DNA of 64,000 nucleotides from Microbulbifer sp. VAAF005 (GCF_030012985.1 NZ_CP120233.1:3653001-3717000); one strand, 5' to 3'; shown: positions 17,001 through 26,556, counted from the stretch's first letter. Numbers and translations are program-made. The notes: generated from the sequence alone by a model not told the origin.

Positions 17001-18416
17001 TTAACTGGCAACAGCCAATACATTTCTACCTTCAACAATAACAGCCCGTTCTCGAATAGTTTCCAGGTCTTGTTCTATAAGTAATTTCCCGTTGCGGTAG
17101 ACGGTTTCCAGCAAATTATTACGGCCGCCAATATCTTGCTCACGAATAGTGTAGGGCTTTCCGTCGGTACGATTTATTAATGCCAAGCGCCCTCTCTTGG
17201 AGCGCTTGCCGCTATCGGTGGCGGGATCTTTGTAAACATCCCGCCATAGGCCATCGACACGAACCGCGCTGGCTTTCATGGCGAACCTCATGGTATCCCG
17301 ATTAACTTTTTGTAAAAGCTCACCTCCCATACCGAAGCTAATATTTTCAGCGCTCTGTTTTCTGGCCTTCATTGCGCTGAGGATGCCCTCAATGGTGTGC
17401 AGAGAAATCCCGTCACCCTGGATCACCCGAATAAAGTCAGGAAGTACTCGGAAACCTTTACTATTAATGGTCGCTCCGAATATTCTCATCAAGCGCTCAA
17501 TAGTCTGAGTGACTATATCAACGGGATCGCCGCTATCCGGGCGAATTACCAGGGTGCCGCCATTATTTTCTACCCTCTCTTTTAATTCACCGCCCCAGAT
17601 ATTCTCGATTGCACTCCAAAGATCGTAGCTGTCACTCACTACGGCGACCAGACGATTGTCACCGCTGAATTGCGTCAGCATATTTTCATAGGCTTTGGCT
17701 TCCTGCTCGGGTCCCCAACTGGTCATGGTGCTGTGCTCTGCAGCGGGTATTGAAAATCCGGCCATTGGGGCTGCGTAGTAGCGACGGCCGGCGAGTACGG
17801 CGGCAATGGTGTCTGTGCCTTGGAAATTTACCAGGTGGGCCAGGCCCCCAATAGCAGCTGTCTCTTCGCTGCTAGCACCGCGTGCGCCAAAGTCATGTAG
17901 CTTGAAGGGCAGTGAGTCGAGGCCCTCAGCAGTTTCCAGTAAATATCGTTGAATGACCTTTTTGGCTTCCCGGCTTTGGGTGGCAACTGTGGTGGGGTAC
18001 CAAATTGCGCGCAGCAGGGCGGTTTCGATATAGCTGGTTAGCCAGAAGCACTGAGGGTCTGTATTGACTACTTGGACTAAGACATTCCTAGTTGGGATAA
18101 CGCTGCCCTCGGGAACTGCTTGAATCTCAATGGGCAGGTAACCCTGATGCTCCTGAAGAACGTATTCCCATCCCTCGCGATTAAATGGCAGGCCATGGGC
18201 CAGACAGAGCTCCTCTGCCTCTTCGATGTGCTCTGCGTTGATTGGCGTAGTCAGGTACTGCTTGATAAATGCCTGTAGGCCAAAGAAAACAGCCTCTTTG
18301 AACTGGCCGCCCCGGCTCTCGATATAGCTGCTGACATACTGGGTTCCCTCTGGGTACTGAAGGTAGTGGCTGGTTTTATAGCTGTCGACATTCAGGATTG
18401 GGTTGTACTGGTTCAT
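17001..18416 (-). CDS. nadV: nicotinamide phosphoribosyltransferase NadV
   Basis: 471 residues, the usual NAMPT/NadV length. It joins nicotinamide and PRPP to make NMN. Visible family segments are the N-terminal 'NVDSYKTSHYLQYPEGT', 'HDFGARGASSEETAAIGG', 'AAEHSTMTSWG' and 'VIRPDSGDPVDIV', which together form the PRPP and nicotinamide sites. Two NrtR-type boxes lie just upstream (18476-18525). With NadM downstream in the pathway this gives a two-step nicotinamide to NAD route that bypasses deamidation. Confidence 0.95.
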   Translation of the reverse strand: MNQYNPILNVDSYKTSHYLQYPEGTQYVSSYIESRGGQFKEAVFFGLQAFIKQYLTTPINAEHIEEAEELCLAHGLPFNREGWEYVLQEHQGYLPIEIQAVPEGSVIPTRNVLVQVVNTDPQCFWLTSYIETALLRAIWYPTTVATQSREAKKVIQRYLLETAEGLDSLPFKLHDFGARGASSEETAAIGGLAHLVNFQGTDTIAAVLAGRRYYAAPMAGFSIPAAEHSTMTSWGPEQEAKAYENMLTQFSGDNRLVAVVSDSYDLWSAIENIWGGELKERVENNGGTLVIRPDSGDPVDIVTQTIERLMRIFGATINSKGFRVLPDFIRVIQGDGISLHTIEGILSAMKARKQSAENISFGMGGELLQKVNRDTMRFAMKASAVRVDGLWRDVYKDPATDSGKRSKRGRLALINRTDGKPYTIREQDIGGRNNLLETVYRNGKLLIEQDLETIRERAVIVEGRNVLAVAS

Positions 18417-18475
18417 CGCGGAAATCCTCCGTGAGTAGTTGTTAGCACCGGTCTCTCCAGTGCGGGCCTTGCCAA

Positions 18476-18496
18476 TTATTGTCCAAAGGACACTAA
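18476..18496. promoter_or_regulatory. NrtR-type operator 1 upstream of nadV
   Basis: TTATTGTC-CAAAG-GACACTAA: inverted half-sites (7 of 8 matched) with a 5-base spacer, 60 bases before the nadV start. Confidence 0.75.
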
Positions 18497-18504
18497 CAGG
18501 GTTA

Positions 18505-18525
18505 ATAGTGTCTTTTGGATACTAA
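18505..18525. promoter_or_regulatory. NrtR-type operator 2 upstream of nadV
   Basis: ATAGTGTC-TTTTG-GATACTAA, same half-sites and spacer. Its centre is 29 bases from that of operator 1, close to three helical turns, so co-operative binding is plausible. Confidence 0.72.
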
Positions 18526-18622
18526 GCTGTCAAGTATCGGCGTGTTTTTTTTGGGGTATTGGTGGAGGTAACGTGAGCTGTTGAATGTGCAAGAGGTGGC
18601 AATTGGCCACCTCCTACCAGCT

Positions 18623-19681
18623 TTAGGCACCGCCAATCAGGGATTGAATGATGTAATAGTGGTCTTCAAATAGCTGCTGAGGGTCCAGATCAGCGAGGGG
18701 AACCCAGCGGGCATGGCGAGCGTCGTCACCGCCCTTTACCTTGGGTAGCTGTTGGCTGGGAGCCAGTTCTATGTAGTAGGCGTGTGTGATAGTCCTTCCA
18801 CGGGCTGAGCGATAGGGTTCATCGAATACATCCTGCCGGCGTATAGATCCTTTCAACACTGGTGTCGGGACTTTAAGGCGTGTTTCCTCTCGCAATTCTC
18901 GCAGGCAAGCATCGATCAGTCGCTCACCGGGGTCGACAAAACCACCGGGTAGCGCCCATAAACCCCGCCCGGGAAAAGCTCGTCGCTCTATCAGCAGGAT
19001 ATGGCCAGATTGGACCACTACAGCATCGACAGTAACGTGAGTTGGCGGATAGGGAGCGGTGGCCCAGGAGGATCTGTAGCGCTGGATAAATGCCATTTCT
19101 TCGCGCATCTCGCCGTAGGCTGGGTTGGTCTCCACAAACTCTCTTAAAGCGCCAACAGTGCCCTCTGGCAATTGCTTTTCATGGCTGAGTGAATTCAACA
19201 AGCTATCGGCGCTGTCGGTAAATAGTGCCTCCCTAAAGGGGGTTGCACTGATTTCGTTGTGATTCTCCACCCCAAGGGATTCCCACTGGGGGAAGAGGTT
19301 GAGGTAAAAACCGCTCTGGTCTTTCTGGTGCCCGATTAATGCAATTTGAGGTGGCTTGTGAGGAATGCTGTGATGAGCGGTTACTATGCCGTTAACTGAG
19401 TTTTGTACATTGCGCACCCACAGTTCATCATTGTAAGGCACATCCATTAAAGGAAGGCAGGTCAGGCGCTTGTTGTCACTCTCGCTTAAGCTTTTCCTGA
19501 TAAATTGTTCCCGCTCGCGATGAGTCCAGGGGTTGCGAGGATTGCGGGGTTGGTTGGCGGAGCCAATCAGGATAATCAGGTGCTGGGCCTGAGCTAATCC
19601 GCACTGGACTACTTTTAGATGTCCGGAATGGAATGGCTGGAATCGACCGATAAAAACGGCAAAATCGTAGTGCTGGGCCAT
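18623..19681 (-). CDS. nadM: bifunctional NMN adenylyltransferase / Nudix hydrolase
   Basis: 352 residues in two domains. The N-terminal nucleotidyltransferase (residues about 1-185) has G-R-F-Q-P-F-H-S-G-H near residue 12 and makes NAD from NMN and ATP. The C-terminal Nudix domain (about 205-350) has 'WALPGGFVDPGERLIDACL' followed by R-E-L-R-E-E-T-R-L, an intact box, and probably hydrolyses ADP-ribose or a related dinucleotide. The fusion is the classical NadM-Nudix enzyme. It has its own NrtR box upstream and precedes nadV on the same strand. Confidence 0.93.
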   Translation of the reverse strand: MAQHYDFAVFIGRFQPFHSGHLKVVQCGLAQAQHLIILIGSANQPRNPRNPWTHREREQFIRKSLSESDNKRLTCLPLMDVPYNDELWVRNVQNSVNGIVTAHHSIPHKPPQIALIGHQKDQSGFYLNLFPQWESLGVENHNEISATPFREALFTDSADSLLNSLSHEKQLPEGTVGALREFVETNPAYGEMREEMAFIQRYRSSWATAPYPPTHVTVDAVVVQSGHILLIERRAFPGRGLWALPGGFVDPGERLIDACLRELREETRLKVPTPVLKGSIRRQDVFDEPYRSARGRTITHAYYIELAPSQQLPKVKGGDDARHARWVPLADLDPQQLFEDHYYIIQSLIGGA

Positions 19682-19749
19682 AGCAGCAAGCTCCTTGCTG
19701 TGAATAAACCCCGGTCTCTCCAGGGTTTGAATAATGGGTCTTGAAATAT

Positions 19750-19770
19750 TATGTGTCTAATAGACACTAA
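19750..19770. promoter_or_regulatory. NrtR-type operator upstream of nadM
   Basis: TATGTGTC-TAATA-GACACTAA, inverted half-sites with a 5-base spacer, about 70 bases before the nadM start. Confidence 0.75.
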
Positions 19771-19874
19771 TGGCAAGTGGGCTTAAATTCAATTTTTAGT
19801 GGTTTATCGAAGAGGTGGGGTTATATTTCAGTGTCCGAGCCGATTTACTTTTTTTGAGTGTATGAGTAGGACTG

Positions 19875-20270
19875 ATGTGCCGCTGGTTGTTGTTCATTTC
19901 CTTATTGAGTTTGGAAGCCTTTGCGCAGGAAATAGAGCCATTTACTACTGATGGTTGTAGCGCATTTCCCGATGGAACTTTTGATCAACAGGAGTTGTGG
20001 CTCGACTGCTGTATTGCCCATGATTATGCCTACTGGAAAGGGGGCACATACGATGAACGCGAGCAAGCGGATAAAGATCTGGAAGTCTGTGTAGCTGGAA
20101 CCGGGGAAGAAGAAGTTGCACTAATGATGTTACTTGGAGTTCGGGTTGGCGGTACGCCTTTTTTACCCACTCCATTTCGCTGGGGGTATGGCTGGCCCTA
20201 TTTGCGTGGCTACAAGGCTTTGTCACCGGTGGAATTACAGGCAATAAAACAATCAGAAGGTGAACTTTGA
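19875..20270 (+). CDS. secreted phospholipase A2-like protein
   Basis: 131 residues with a signal peptide (cleavage predicted after residue 17, AFA-Q). The mature chain starts with 'FTTDGCSAFPDG' and then shows C45-C46-x-x-H49-D50-Y-A-Y, which resembles the Cys-Cys-x-x-His-Asp-x-Cys-Tyr catalytic helix of phospholipase A2. The His/Asp pair is kept, but the second Cys of the motif is Ala, so disulfides differ from classical enzymes. No calcium loop of the standard form is clear. AGGA lies four bases before the ATG. Enzyme activity is inferred from this one motif. Confidence 0.6.
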   Translation: MCRWLLFISLLSLEAFAQEIEPFTTDGCSAFPDGTFDQQELWLDCCIAHDYAYWKGGTYDEREQADKDLEVCVAGTGEEEVALMMLLGVRVGGTPFLPTPFRWGYGWPYLRGYKALSPVELQAIKQSEGEL

Positions 20271-20327
20271 CGGTAATCAGGAAAAGCTAGTCACAGAGAC
20301 AAATTGTTCGCGTTTATTTGAGGTACT

Positions 20328-21242
20328 TTATTCAATAGGACTAACGGCTAAAGCCTGTAAATAAATATCTGCAAAACCCTCCTTGAGCCACTGCATCAAA
20401 TTGCGCACCCGTAATAATTGGTGGCGTAGGGGCGGGCATACCATGGAGAGCTCGGTAGACTCAGACCAGCCGGGCAGAATTTCAACCAGGCGTCCACTGA
20501 CAATATCTGCCTGGACATAGATATCTGCCAGCCGGGTAATTCCAAGTCCCTCAATTGCAGCGCGGTGCATTACCCTTCCGCTAATCAATTTAGTGCTGTT
20601 TTCAACTTGCACAACCTGTTGGTTCTTACCTCGTGTCAGCAGCCATTGATCTACACTGCCGGAAATTAGCGGTACAGATGCTAAGTCAGCAGGTTTTTCT
20701 ATAGGCCCATATTCTTGAAGGAACTTTGGGCTGGCTACGTATCGGGTTTTGATAGTGTGAAGTTTACGCACGATTAGAGAGGAGTCCGGCAAGCTGCCCA
20801 TACGAATAACCAAATCGTACTGGTCTTGAATCAAATCTACTCGGGTGCTGGAAAAGTCCAGATGAACTCTAACTCCTGGATTGGCCTGCTGAAACTTGAT
20901 CACCAGCGGAGCAATCAAGCTCTCCCCGATAACGCCACCAACAGCGTTGATGCGGATGTTTCCCTCCAGTCCCCCCTTTGATTCACTGGCCCACTCGGCG
21001 GCAGAATCCAACTGCTGCATCGCTTGCTTGCAACGCAAATAGTAACCCTCACCAATCTCGGTATGACGCAGCTGCCTTGTTGTGCGGTAGAGAAGCTGTA
21101 TATCCAGGGTTGTTTCCAGATCAGTGACCAGTTGGCTTAAATTGGCCTTGGAAAAGCCGCTATCCCGCGCTGCAGCAGTGAAGCTTCCGGCATCGGCTAC
21201 CTGAATAAATGCACGAATAGCGCGCCATGAGATATTGTTCAT
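20328..21242 (-). CDS. LysR family transcriptional regulator
   Basis: 304 residues. The N-terminal helix-turn-helix is clear ('AIRAFIQVADAGSFTAAAR', then 'SKANLSQLVTDLE'), followed by the periplasmic-binding-like effector domain ('IRINAVGGVIGESLIAPLV', 'DLVIRMGSLPDSSLI'). It belongs to the AaeR/PA0477-like group of short-effector LysR proteins. The ATG at 21242 is preferred to the in-frame TTG upstream. It is divergent from an SDR gene 117 bases away, its likely target. Confidence 0.9.
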   Translation of the reverse strand: MNNISWRAIRAFIQVADAGSFTAAARDSGFSKANLSQLVTDLETTLDIQLLYRTTRQLRHTEIGEGYYLRCKQAMQQLDSAAEWASESKGGLEGNIRINAVGGVIGESLIAPLVIKFQQANPGVRVHLDFSSTRVDLIQDQYDLVIRMGSLPDSSLIVRKLHTIKTRYVASPKFLQEYGPIEKPADLASVPLISGSVDQWLLTRGKNQQVVQVENSTKLISGRVMHRAAIEGLGITRLADIYVQADIVSGRLVEILPGWSESTELSMVCPPLRHQLLRVRNLMQWLKEGFADIYLQALAVSPIE

Positions 21243-21274
21243 AAAAACCAAACAATGTTTTCCGATTGGTTGGG

Positions 21275-21287
21275 CTAATCATATTAG
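21275..21287. promoter_or_regulatory. candidate LysR binding site
   Basis: CTAAT-CAT-ATTAG inverted repeat in the divergent LysR/SDR promoter region. The interrupted palindrome fits the LysR box form, but no experimental consensus is available here. Confidence 0.35.
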
Positions 21288-21359
21288 TCGGAATTCCTAT
21301 ACTGGGTCTACTTAAACAAAACTATCCGCTGGGATAGCTCATTGAAGGAGAGAGAGCCC

Positions 21360-22082
21360 ATGTCCAAACCACTTGTTGTTATTACTGGAGCCAGTTCAGG
21401 TATTGGTGCTGCCATTGCCCAACATATGTCTGCTGCCGGGCATCCTTTATTATTGTTGGCAAGGCGTGTGGACAAACTGGAAGCTTTAAATCTGCCAAAT
21501 ACTCTTTGTAGGAAAGTGGATGTGACTGATATGGCAGCCTTGCGCGGGGCAATTCGTGAGGCTGAGACTCAGTTCGGTCCGGTTGACTGTCTGATTAACA
21601 ATGCCGGCAAAATGTTACTGGGCAATATTGAAACACAGAACCCCGATGAGTGGCGGCAAATGTTTGATGTGAATGTATTGGCCTTGCTAAACGGTATGCA
21701 GGCGGTTTTGGAAGATATGAAAACTCGCCATTCCGGGACCATTATCAATATCAGTTCTATTGCTGGAGTAAAAACATTTATCAATCATGCTGCGTACTGT
21801 GGTACCAAATATGCTGTCTCTGCTATTGGTGAAACCGTGCGCGAGGAAGTGGCGCCTACCGGGGTACGTGTAATGACCATATGCCCCGGCGCGGTGGAAA
21901 CAGAGCTGCTAAGCCACACTACCTCAGCAGAAATTATTGAGGCCTATCAACAATGGAAAGAATCCATTGGTGGCGCAATTAATGCAGAGGATATTGCTCG
22001 CACAGCAATGTTCATGTACTCCCAGCCCCAGCATGTAAATATTCGAGAGGTTCAAATTGCAGCGACAGGGCAGGGGCAGTAA
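21360..22082 (+). CDS. SDR family oxidoreductase (YdfG-like)
   Basis: 240-residue short-chain dehydrogenase with cofactor loop T-G-A-S-S-G-I-G near residue 10, N-N-A-G, a Ser in 'INISSIAG' and catalytic Y-C-G-T-K. AAGGAG at 21345-21350 is nine bases before the ATG at 21360, which decides the start against the upstream TTG. The C-terminal 'QPQHVNIREVQIAATGQGQ' is characteristic of the YdfG/serine-dehydrogenase-like branch acting on small hydroxy acids. The substrate is not known. Probably controlled by the divergent LysR protein. Confidence 0.88.
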   Translation: MSKPLVVITGASSGIGAAIAQHMSAAGHPLLLLARRVDKLEALNLPNTLCRKVDVTDMAALRGAIREAETQFGPVDCLINNAGKMLLGNIETQNPDEWRQMFDVNVLALLNGMQAVLEDMKTRHSGTIINISSIAGVKTFINHAAYCGTKYAVSAIGETVREEVAPTGVRVMTICPGAVETELLSHTTSAEIIEAYQQWKESIGGAINAEDIARTAMFMYSQPQHVNIREVQIAATGQGQ

Positions 22083-22144
22083 TCTTAATTTGTTGTCGCC
22101 AAAGCACTGATTGTTTTTCGAGGTAATATTTATTTTACTAATAT

Positions 22145-22186
22145 TTCCAACCTAATCCAGCGAATCGGATCTGGCTTAGGTTGGAA
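22145..22186. repeat. long stem-loop between SDR gene and broken gene
   Basis: TTCCAACCTAATCCAG at 22145-22160 pairs with CTGGCTTAGGTTGGAA at 22171-22186: 15 of 16 pairs, 10-base loop. No T-run follows on either strand. It could be an intrinsic processing or stability hairpin of the SDR message, or a repeat-type palindromic element. Confidence 0.55.
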
Positions 22187-22201
22187 TGAACTGTAAAAGA
22201 T

Positions 22202-22626
22202 ATGGAGATGGCAGCGCGAATAACGATTTTATTTGCCCGTCTTATTTTATGTTCTTCTGTGCTTGCACGACAAAATACTGATGAGCAGGAATGCGGCGTA
22301 GAGAAAACGGCAGAATCAGTGATGTCTAGTATCGTCAACTTTGCCAAAAAACCATCATGGATGGCGACAGAGAAGGCGTCGAAGATGGGTGTAGATCAGG
22401 GTAGAGTACAATTGGTGCTGCTCTCATCAATACTCTGGAAGCTGATGTTATCGCAGTGATCCTTATTGATCAGGATGGCTATGCAACTAACTTGTTTAGG
22501 GGCAAAGGAAACCCTGAAGAACTCACGATTCCCAGTAATGCTGGACGCAAACAAAAGTTCTACTTTGCTATAGAGTGGGATCAAGTGCGTGAAATCCGAA
22601 TTCTCGGTAAAGTCATGCAACCATAG
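22202..22626 (+). pseudogene. small exported protein, frameshifted
   Basis: The ATG at 22202 opens a frame with a signal peptide (ending near L-A-R-Q) and mature sequence 'NTDEQECGVEKTAESV'. Near 22405-22413 the protein-like reading moves to the -1 frame, which continues 'GAALINTLEADVIAVILIDQ' and 'YFAIEWDQVREIRILG' to a TAG at 22624. Restoring one base gives about 141 residues. No family is recognised; the second half looks like a small beta-rich domain. Either a real pseudogene or a single-base sequencing error. Confidence 0.6.
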
Positions 22627-22693
22627 CCAGTACCTGGCGCTGGAGAGAAGTGGAGCTGCGGCTGGGGTTGTGGATACCCAGCCTGCTACGCGG

Positions 22694-23587
22694 TTAATCC
22701 ACTTCTTGAAATAGCTTTTGAATAGATGAGAAGTCCAAATCACTTCCTCCCCGCAAATTAAGAATTCCATAGAGATTGCGCGCCATTGAACCGAGAGGCG
22801 TATAGCTCTTACTCTGAGTGGCGGCTTCCTGCGCCAACCCCAGGTCCTTACACATAAGTCTTACCATAAAACCACCGCTATAGTTTTTACTCGCTGGAAC
22901 TTCGGGCATTACTCCGGGATAGGGATTGTAATTTTGTAGGGACCAGTTGGCTCCTGAACTCTTTAACATAATGTCGGAGAGCACATTGGGGTCGAGTCCA
23001 TTATCTACCCCCATTTGTAGGGCTTCAGCGGTACCAATCATATGAATAGCCAGCAGCATATTGTTACAAATCTTTGCTGTTTGGCCAGATCCCGCTGCTC
23101 CGGCATAGAAAATATTGCTACCCATTGGCTCTAGAACTTCCCGGGCCCTGTCGACATCACCGGCCTCTCCCCCACACATAAAACTCAAAGTTCCTTTGCT
23201 AGCACCCGCCACTCCCCCGGAAACAGGGGCTTCAATGGCTTGCAGGCCTTTGATTCTGGCTTCACGAATAAGGCGCTTAGAACTGTTGGAAGAAATAGTG
23301 GAGCAGTCGATAATCAAACAGTCGCGAGAAATACTGTCGAGCAGTTTATCGGTATCAATATACAGGCACTCAACCGCCGCGCTATTAGGCAGCATGCTTA
23401 CCACAAAATCTGCTTCCTCAACGGACTCTTGGGGAGAGGAACACTTTTTGATACTGCTTTCTACAGCGGTATCCAGTATTTCAGTGACCGGATCAAATCC
23501 TTTAACTTCAAAGCCCGCCTTGACCAGGTTGGTGGCCATAGGCAGTCCCATATGGCCCAACCCTAAAAATGCGACTGTTTTAGTCAT
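22694..23587 (-). CDS. mmsB: 3-hydroxyisobutyrate dehydrogenase
   Basis: 297 residues, normal length. The NAD-binding loop G-L-G-H-M-G-L-P-M is at residues 9-17, the substrate segment 'EAPVSGGVAGASKGTL' near 120, and the catalytic Lys is in 'GSGQTAKICNN' near 170. It oxidises 3-hydroxyisobutyrate to methylmalonate semialdehyde in valine breakdown. It starts 19 bases after mmsA ends, which forms an operon with the next step of the pathway. Confidence 0.93.
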   Translation of the reverse strand: MTKTVAFLGLGHMGLPMATNLVKAGFEVKGFDPVTEILDTAVESSIKKCSSPQESVEEADFVVSMLPNSAAVECLYIDTDKLLDSISRDCLIIDCSTISSNSSKRLIREARIKGLQAIEAPVSGGVAGASKGTLSFMCGGEAGDVDRAREVLEPMGSNIFYAGAAGSGQTAKICNNMLLAIHMIGTAEALQMGVDNGLDPNVLSDIMLKSSGANWSLQNYNPYPGVMPEVPASKNYSGGFMVRLMCKDLGLAQEAATQSKSYTPLGSMARNLYGILNLRGGSDLDFSSIQKLFQEVD

Positions 23588-23605
23588 GCTGCTCTCCGGT
23601 TAACA

Positions 23606-25117
23606 TTATTTGAGCTGTATGGTTAAGTTGGTGTGCTCTGCATGCTCTATATCACTGTCAAACCAGCGTGCCGTAACAGTTTTGGTTTCGGTATAAAACC
23701 GTACAGCTTGTTTTCCATAAGCGTGTTGGTCACCATAAAATGACGCTCGCCAGCCGGTAAAGCTAAAGAAAGGTAACGGCACTGGAATAGGCACATTAAT
23801 ACCGACTTGTCCCACTAATATTTCGTGTTGGAACTTGCGTGCGGCAGCGCCACTAGCCGTAAATATTGAGGTGCCATTGCCATAGGGGCAGTTATTGATT
23901 AATTGGATTGCGTCTTCCAGGGAGTCGGCATTTACCAGGCAAAGTACGGGACCAAAAATCTCGTCGGTATAGATCGACATGTCCGAGGTAACATCGGCAA
24001 ATAGGGTGGGACCAACCCAGTTCCCATTGGGAAACCCTTCGACAGTAATTTCAGAGCCATCTAACACACAGCGGGCGCCTTCCTTTTTGCCCTGGGCGAT
24101 ATACCCAAGCACCCTCTCACGGGCAGGGGGTGATATTAGTGGACCGAAGCCCGCTTGCGTATCCTTCCAATGACCGGGCTTGATAGCTGACATAGCGTCT
24201 TTAATGTCGTCTACCCATTGTTGTGTCTCTCCAACAAGTACAGCGACGGAAATCGCCATGCAGCGTTGCCCGGCAGCTCCGATGGATGATCCAACAATAT
24301 TATTAATAGCCGCAGCCTTATTGGCATCGGGCATTACGACCATATGATTTTTAGCACCGGCAAAAGCTTGAACACGTTTTAGATGCTGGGTACCCGTCTG
24401 GTAAATATGCCGCCCCACGGGGACTGAACCAACGAATGAAATGGCCTGAATACCGGGATGTGTTAGAAGAAAATCCACCTGCTCCCTCCCGCCATGTACT
24501 ACCTGTAAAACACCTGCTGGAGCCCCCGCTTCAGCAAATAATTCGGCCAGTTTGCAAGGCGTGACAGGGTCCTGTTCAGAAGGTTTCAGAATAAAAGTAT
24601 TCCCACAGGCAATCGCCATTGGAAACATCCACAGTGGAATCATTGCGGGGAAATTAAATGGTGTGATCCCCGCACAAACTCCAATAGGTTGTAGATAGGA
24701 GTAACAGTCGATGGTGTTGGCAACATTCTCTACGGTTTCACCCATCATTAGTGAAGCGATATTGGCTGCATGCTCAACAACCTCAATACCGCGCCAGACG
24801 TCCCCTTTGGCATCCTCAAAAGTTTTACCTGTTTCCTCGCTGAGGATTTCAGCCAGCAGCTCCTGATTTTCTTTCAGAAGCGCCTGGTACCTCAACATAA
24901 TCCGTGCTCTTGCGGTAACCGGCGTATTTCGCCATTGGTCAAATGTTTCTTTGGCGGAAATTACTGCATTCTCCAGTTCAGTCTGGGTAGACAATGGCGC
25001 CTGTGTAAGAACATCGCCGGTAGCGGGGTTGGTTACATCCAGCCACTCAGTACTTTTAGACTGAATCCACTCACCACCAATCAATATTGGTAACTTGGAA
25101 GGAATATTCTTATTCAT
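23606..25117 (-). CDS. mmsA: methylmalonate-semialdehyde dehydrogenase (CoA-acylating)
   Basis: 503-residue aldehyde dehydrogenase that turns methylmalonate semialdehyde into propionyl-CoA. The catalytic Cys is in '[17 protein letters not shown]' near residue 285, and the C-terminal '[18 protein letters not shown]' is diagnostic of MmsA rather than other ALDHs. It is the first gene of the mmsA-mmsB pair. The other valine genes usually nearby (acyl-CoA dehydrogenase, hydratase) are absent. Confidence 0.94.
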   Translation of the reverse strand: MNKNIPSKLPILIGGEWIQSKSTEWLDVTNPATGDVLTQAPLSTQTELENAVISAKETFDQWRNTPVTARARIMLRYQALLKENQELLAEILSEETGKTFEDAKGDVWRGIEVVEHAANIASLMMGETVENVANTIDCYSYLQPIGVCAGITPFNFPAMIPLWMFPMAIACGNTFILKPSEQDPVTPCKLAELFAEAGAPAGVLQVVHGGREQVDFLLTHPGIQAISFVGSVPVGRHIYQTGTQHLKRVQAFAGAKNHMVVMPDANKAAAINNIVGSSIGAAGQRCMAISVAVLVGETQQWVDDIKDAMSAIKPGHWKDTQAGFGPLISPPARERVLGYIAQGKKEGARCVLDGSEITVEGFPNGNWVGPTLFADVTSDMSIYTDEIFGPVLCLVNADSLEDAIQLINNCPYGNGTSIFTASGAAARKFQHEILVGQVGINVPIPVPLPFFSFTGWRASFYGDQHAYGKQAVRFYTETKTVTARWFDSDIEHAEHTNLTIQLK

Positions 25118-25435
25118 GTTAATTAAAGCGCCGAGAGGAAGGAATTTTATCCAACAGTTTAGGTGTTTATTCGCGATTAAAGAGGAATATCACGCTGCTT
25201 TTATGACTAACCACTTTTATTGAGTAGAAGGTTGATTGACCAAAAAATTAAAATAAATGTATTTGATTATCTTTGTAGAATAGATCGCAAATAATTAATA
25301 CCCATAAGAAATGCAAAAAATAATCTTGCACCGTACGGCTAGTATCTTGTGGCTGGCAATTCGGCTTTGGATTAATGCCCAGCTTAAACGTTGTTGTCGT
25401 AATGTAACTAGTGAAGAGTAAAAGAGGATTATTCA
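25118..25435. other. divergent promoter gap, no gene seen
   Basis: AT-rich region between mmsA and the unknown exported protein. A minus-strand frame at 25248-25436 has no recognisable content. No clear operator was found. Confidence 0.5.
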
Positions 25436-26488
25436 ATGTATTTTATGATAAAAAGAATACTGATGGTAATCGGATTAATGATATCTCCCATATTTGTTGG
25501 TGCTACCACTCTAAGTGACTTAAGTGCACATGAGCCTAGCTCTGATGAAACCTGGGCTGAGCAATGGTTCTATAACATTGCAATTCCCGATATGGGATAT
25601 TTCAAAGTTAGCTTACAAACCTATATTGCACCTGACTTTGCAGTTGCCAAGCCTAAAGCCTATATCCATTTAGCTTTTTCTTCAGAGACCGGAGCTACTA
25701 CGAAGTATGATCTTTTTTATGATGAAGTGATCTTGAAGCACCCCGAAGGTACTGATGAGTTCTACTATGAAGTACCGGGAGTAGTTGTGGCCGATGAGCA
25801 GGGTGTACAGGTCTTACATCCAGATTTTCTGTTTAATATGGAGTGGGCTGGTGAACACCACCATTACTGGCATGGGTTAAACCCCGGTCAAACCCCTTTT
25901 GGATTTATTCCTGAGATACCTGGGGTAGGAGGAAAGTGGTTCCTATATACGGTCGGTACCCCAGTCAATTACAGTTATTTTGATGGTTCTATGTCTCTAG
26001 CCGGTGCTGGCTATGCGCAATTGGATAAGGGCTGGTATGACAAAGAATCCAGTGCCGGTATGATCTATTCAATGGGGCTAACAGATGACCTCTACTATAT
26101 GATTACCGGAGCTAAACTGGGTGACTCAGAGATTGAAATGTGGGCGGGGCGATATGTTTCTGAAGAGTATGACCTGATTTTTTTACCGGCTTTTAATGGT
26201 TTCTCTGTTAAGCGGGAAGCAGATGCTTGTTCAGGTTATCTACAAGTTGAACTTAACAAAATTTCATACAAGTTAGTTGTCGAAGCAAAAGCAGACATTG
26301 CCAGCTTTTATCCACTGGAGTTTCCCTCTGTAATTATTTTTGGTGGTGAGCAGAGTTATATGAAATCCATGCAGGCAGATGTCAACTTCTATCTGTATCA
26401 ATTTGGACAGTTGAAGGAGCAAATTCAAATGCCCCAGGCCTTGCTCGAATTTAGTGGGCCATTGGCGTGTGATGATTTTTTTGAGTAA
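25436..26488 (+). CDS. exported protein of unknown function
   Basis: 350 residues with a signal peptide (hydrophobic segment about 8-22, cleavage near V-G-A-T). The mature part is beta-rich and aromatic, with 'AEQWFYNIAIPDMGYFKVSL', a His cluster 'GEHHHYWHG' near residue 140, and 'YDLIFLPAFNGFSVKRE'. The overall pattern is somewhat like two-lobed lipocalin/AttH-type proteins, but I cannot place it firmly. AGAGGA about 8 bases upstream supports the ATG at 25436. Confidence 0.7.
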   Translation: MYFMIKRILMVIGLMISPIFVGATTLSDLSAHEPSSDETWAEQWFYNIAIPDMGYFKVSLQTYIAPDFAVAKPKAYIHLAFSSETGATTKYDLFYDEVILKHPEGTDEFYYEVPGVVVADEQGVQVLHPDFLFNMEWAGEHHHYWHGLNPGQTPFGFIPEIPGVGGKWFLYTVGTPVNYSYFDGSMSLAGAGYAQLDKGWYDKESSAGMIYSMGLTDDLYYMITGAKLGDSEIEMWAGRYVSEEYDLIFLPAFNGFSVKREADACSGYLQVELNKISYKLVVEAKADIASFYPLEFPSVIIFGGEQSYMKSMQADVNFYLYQFGQLKEQIQMPQALLEFSGPLACDDFFE

Positions 26489-26519
26489 AGAAGAGTGGTA
26501 TAAAAGAAGAACCTATTGG

Positions 26520-26556
26520 ATTTGCAGGGGTTAAATTTACTCCTGCAAATACTTTG
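26520..26556 (+). terminator. candidate terminator
   Basis: TTTGCAGG ... CCTGCAAA, an 8-bp stem with a 13-base loop followed by a moderately T-rich tail. Weak. Confidence 0.3.
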
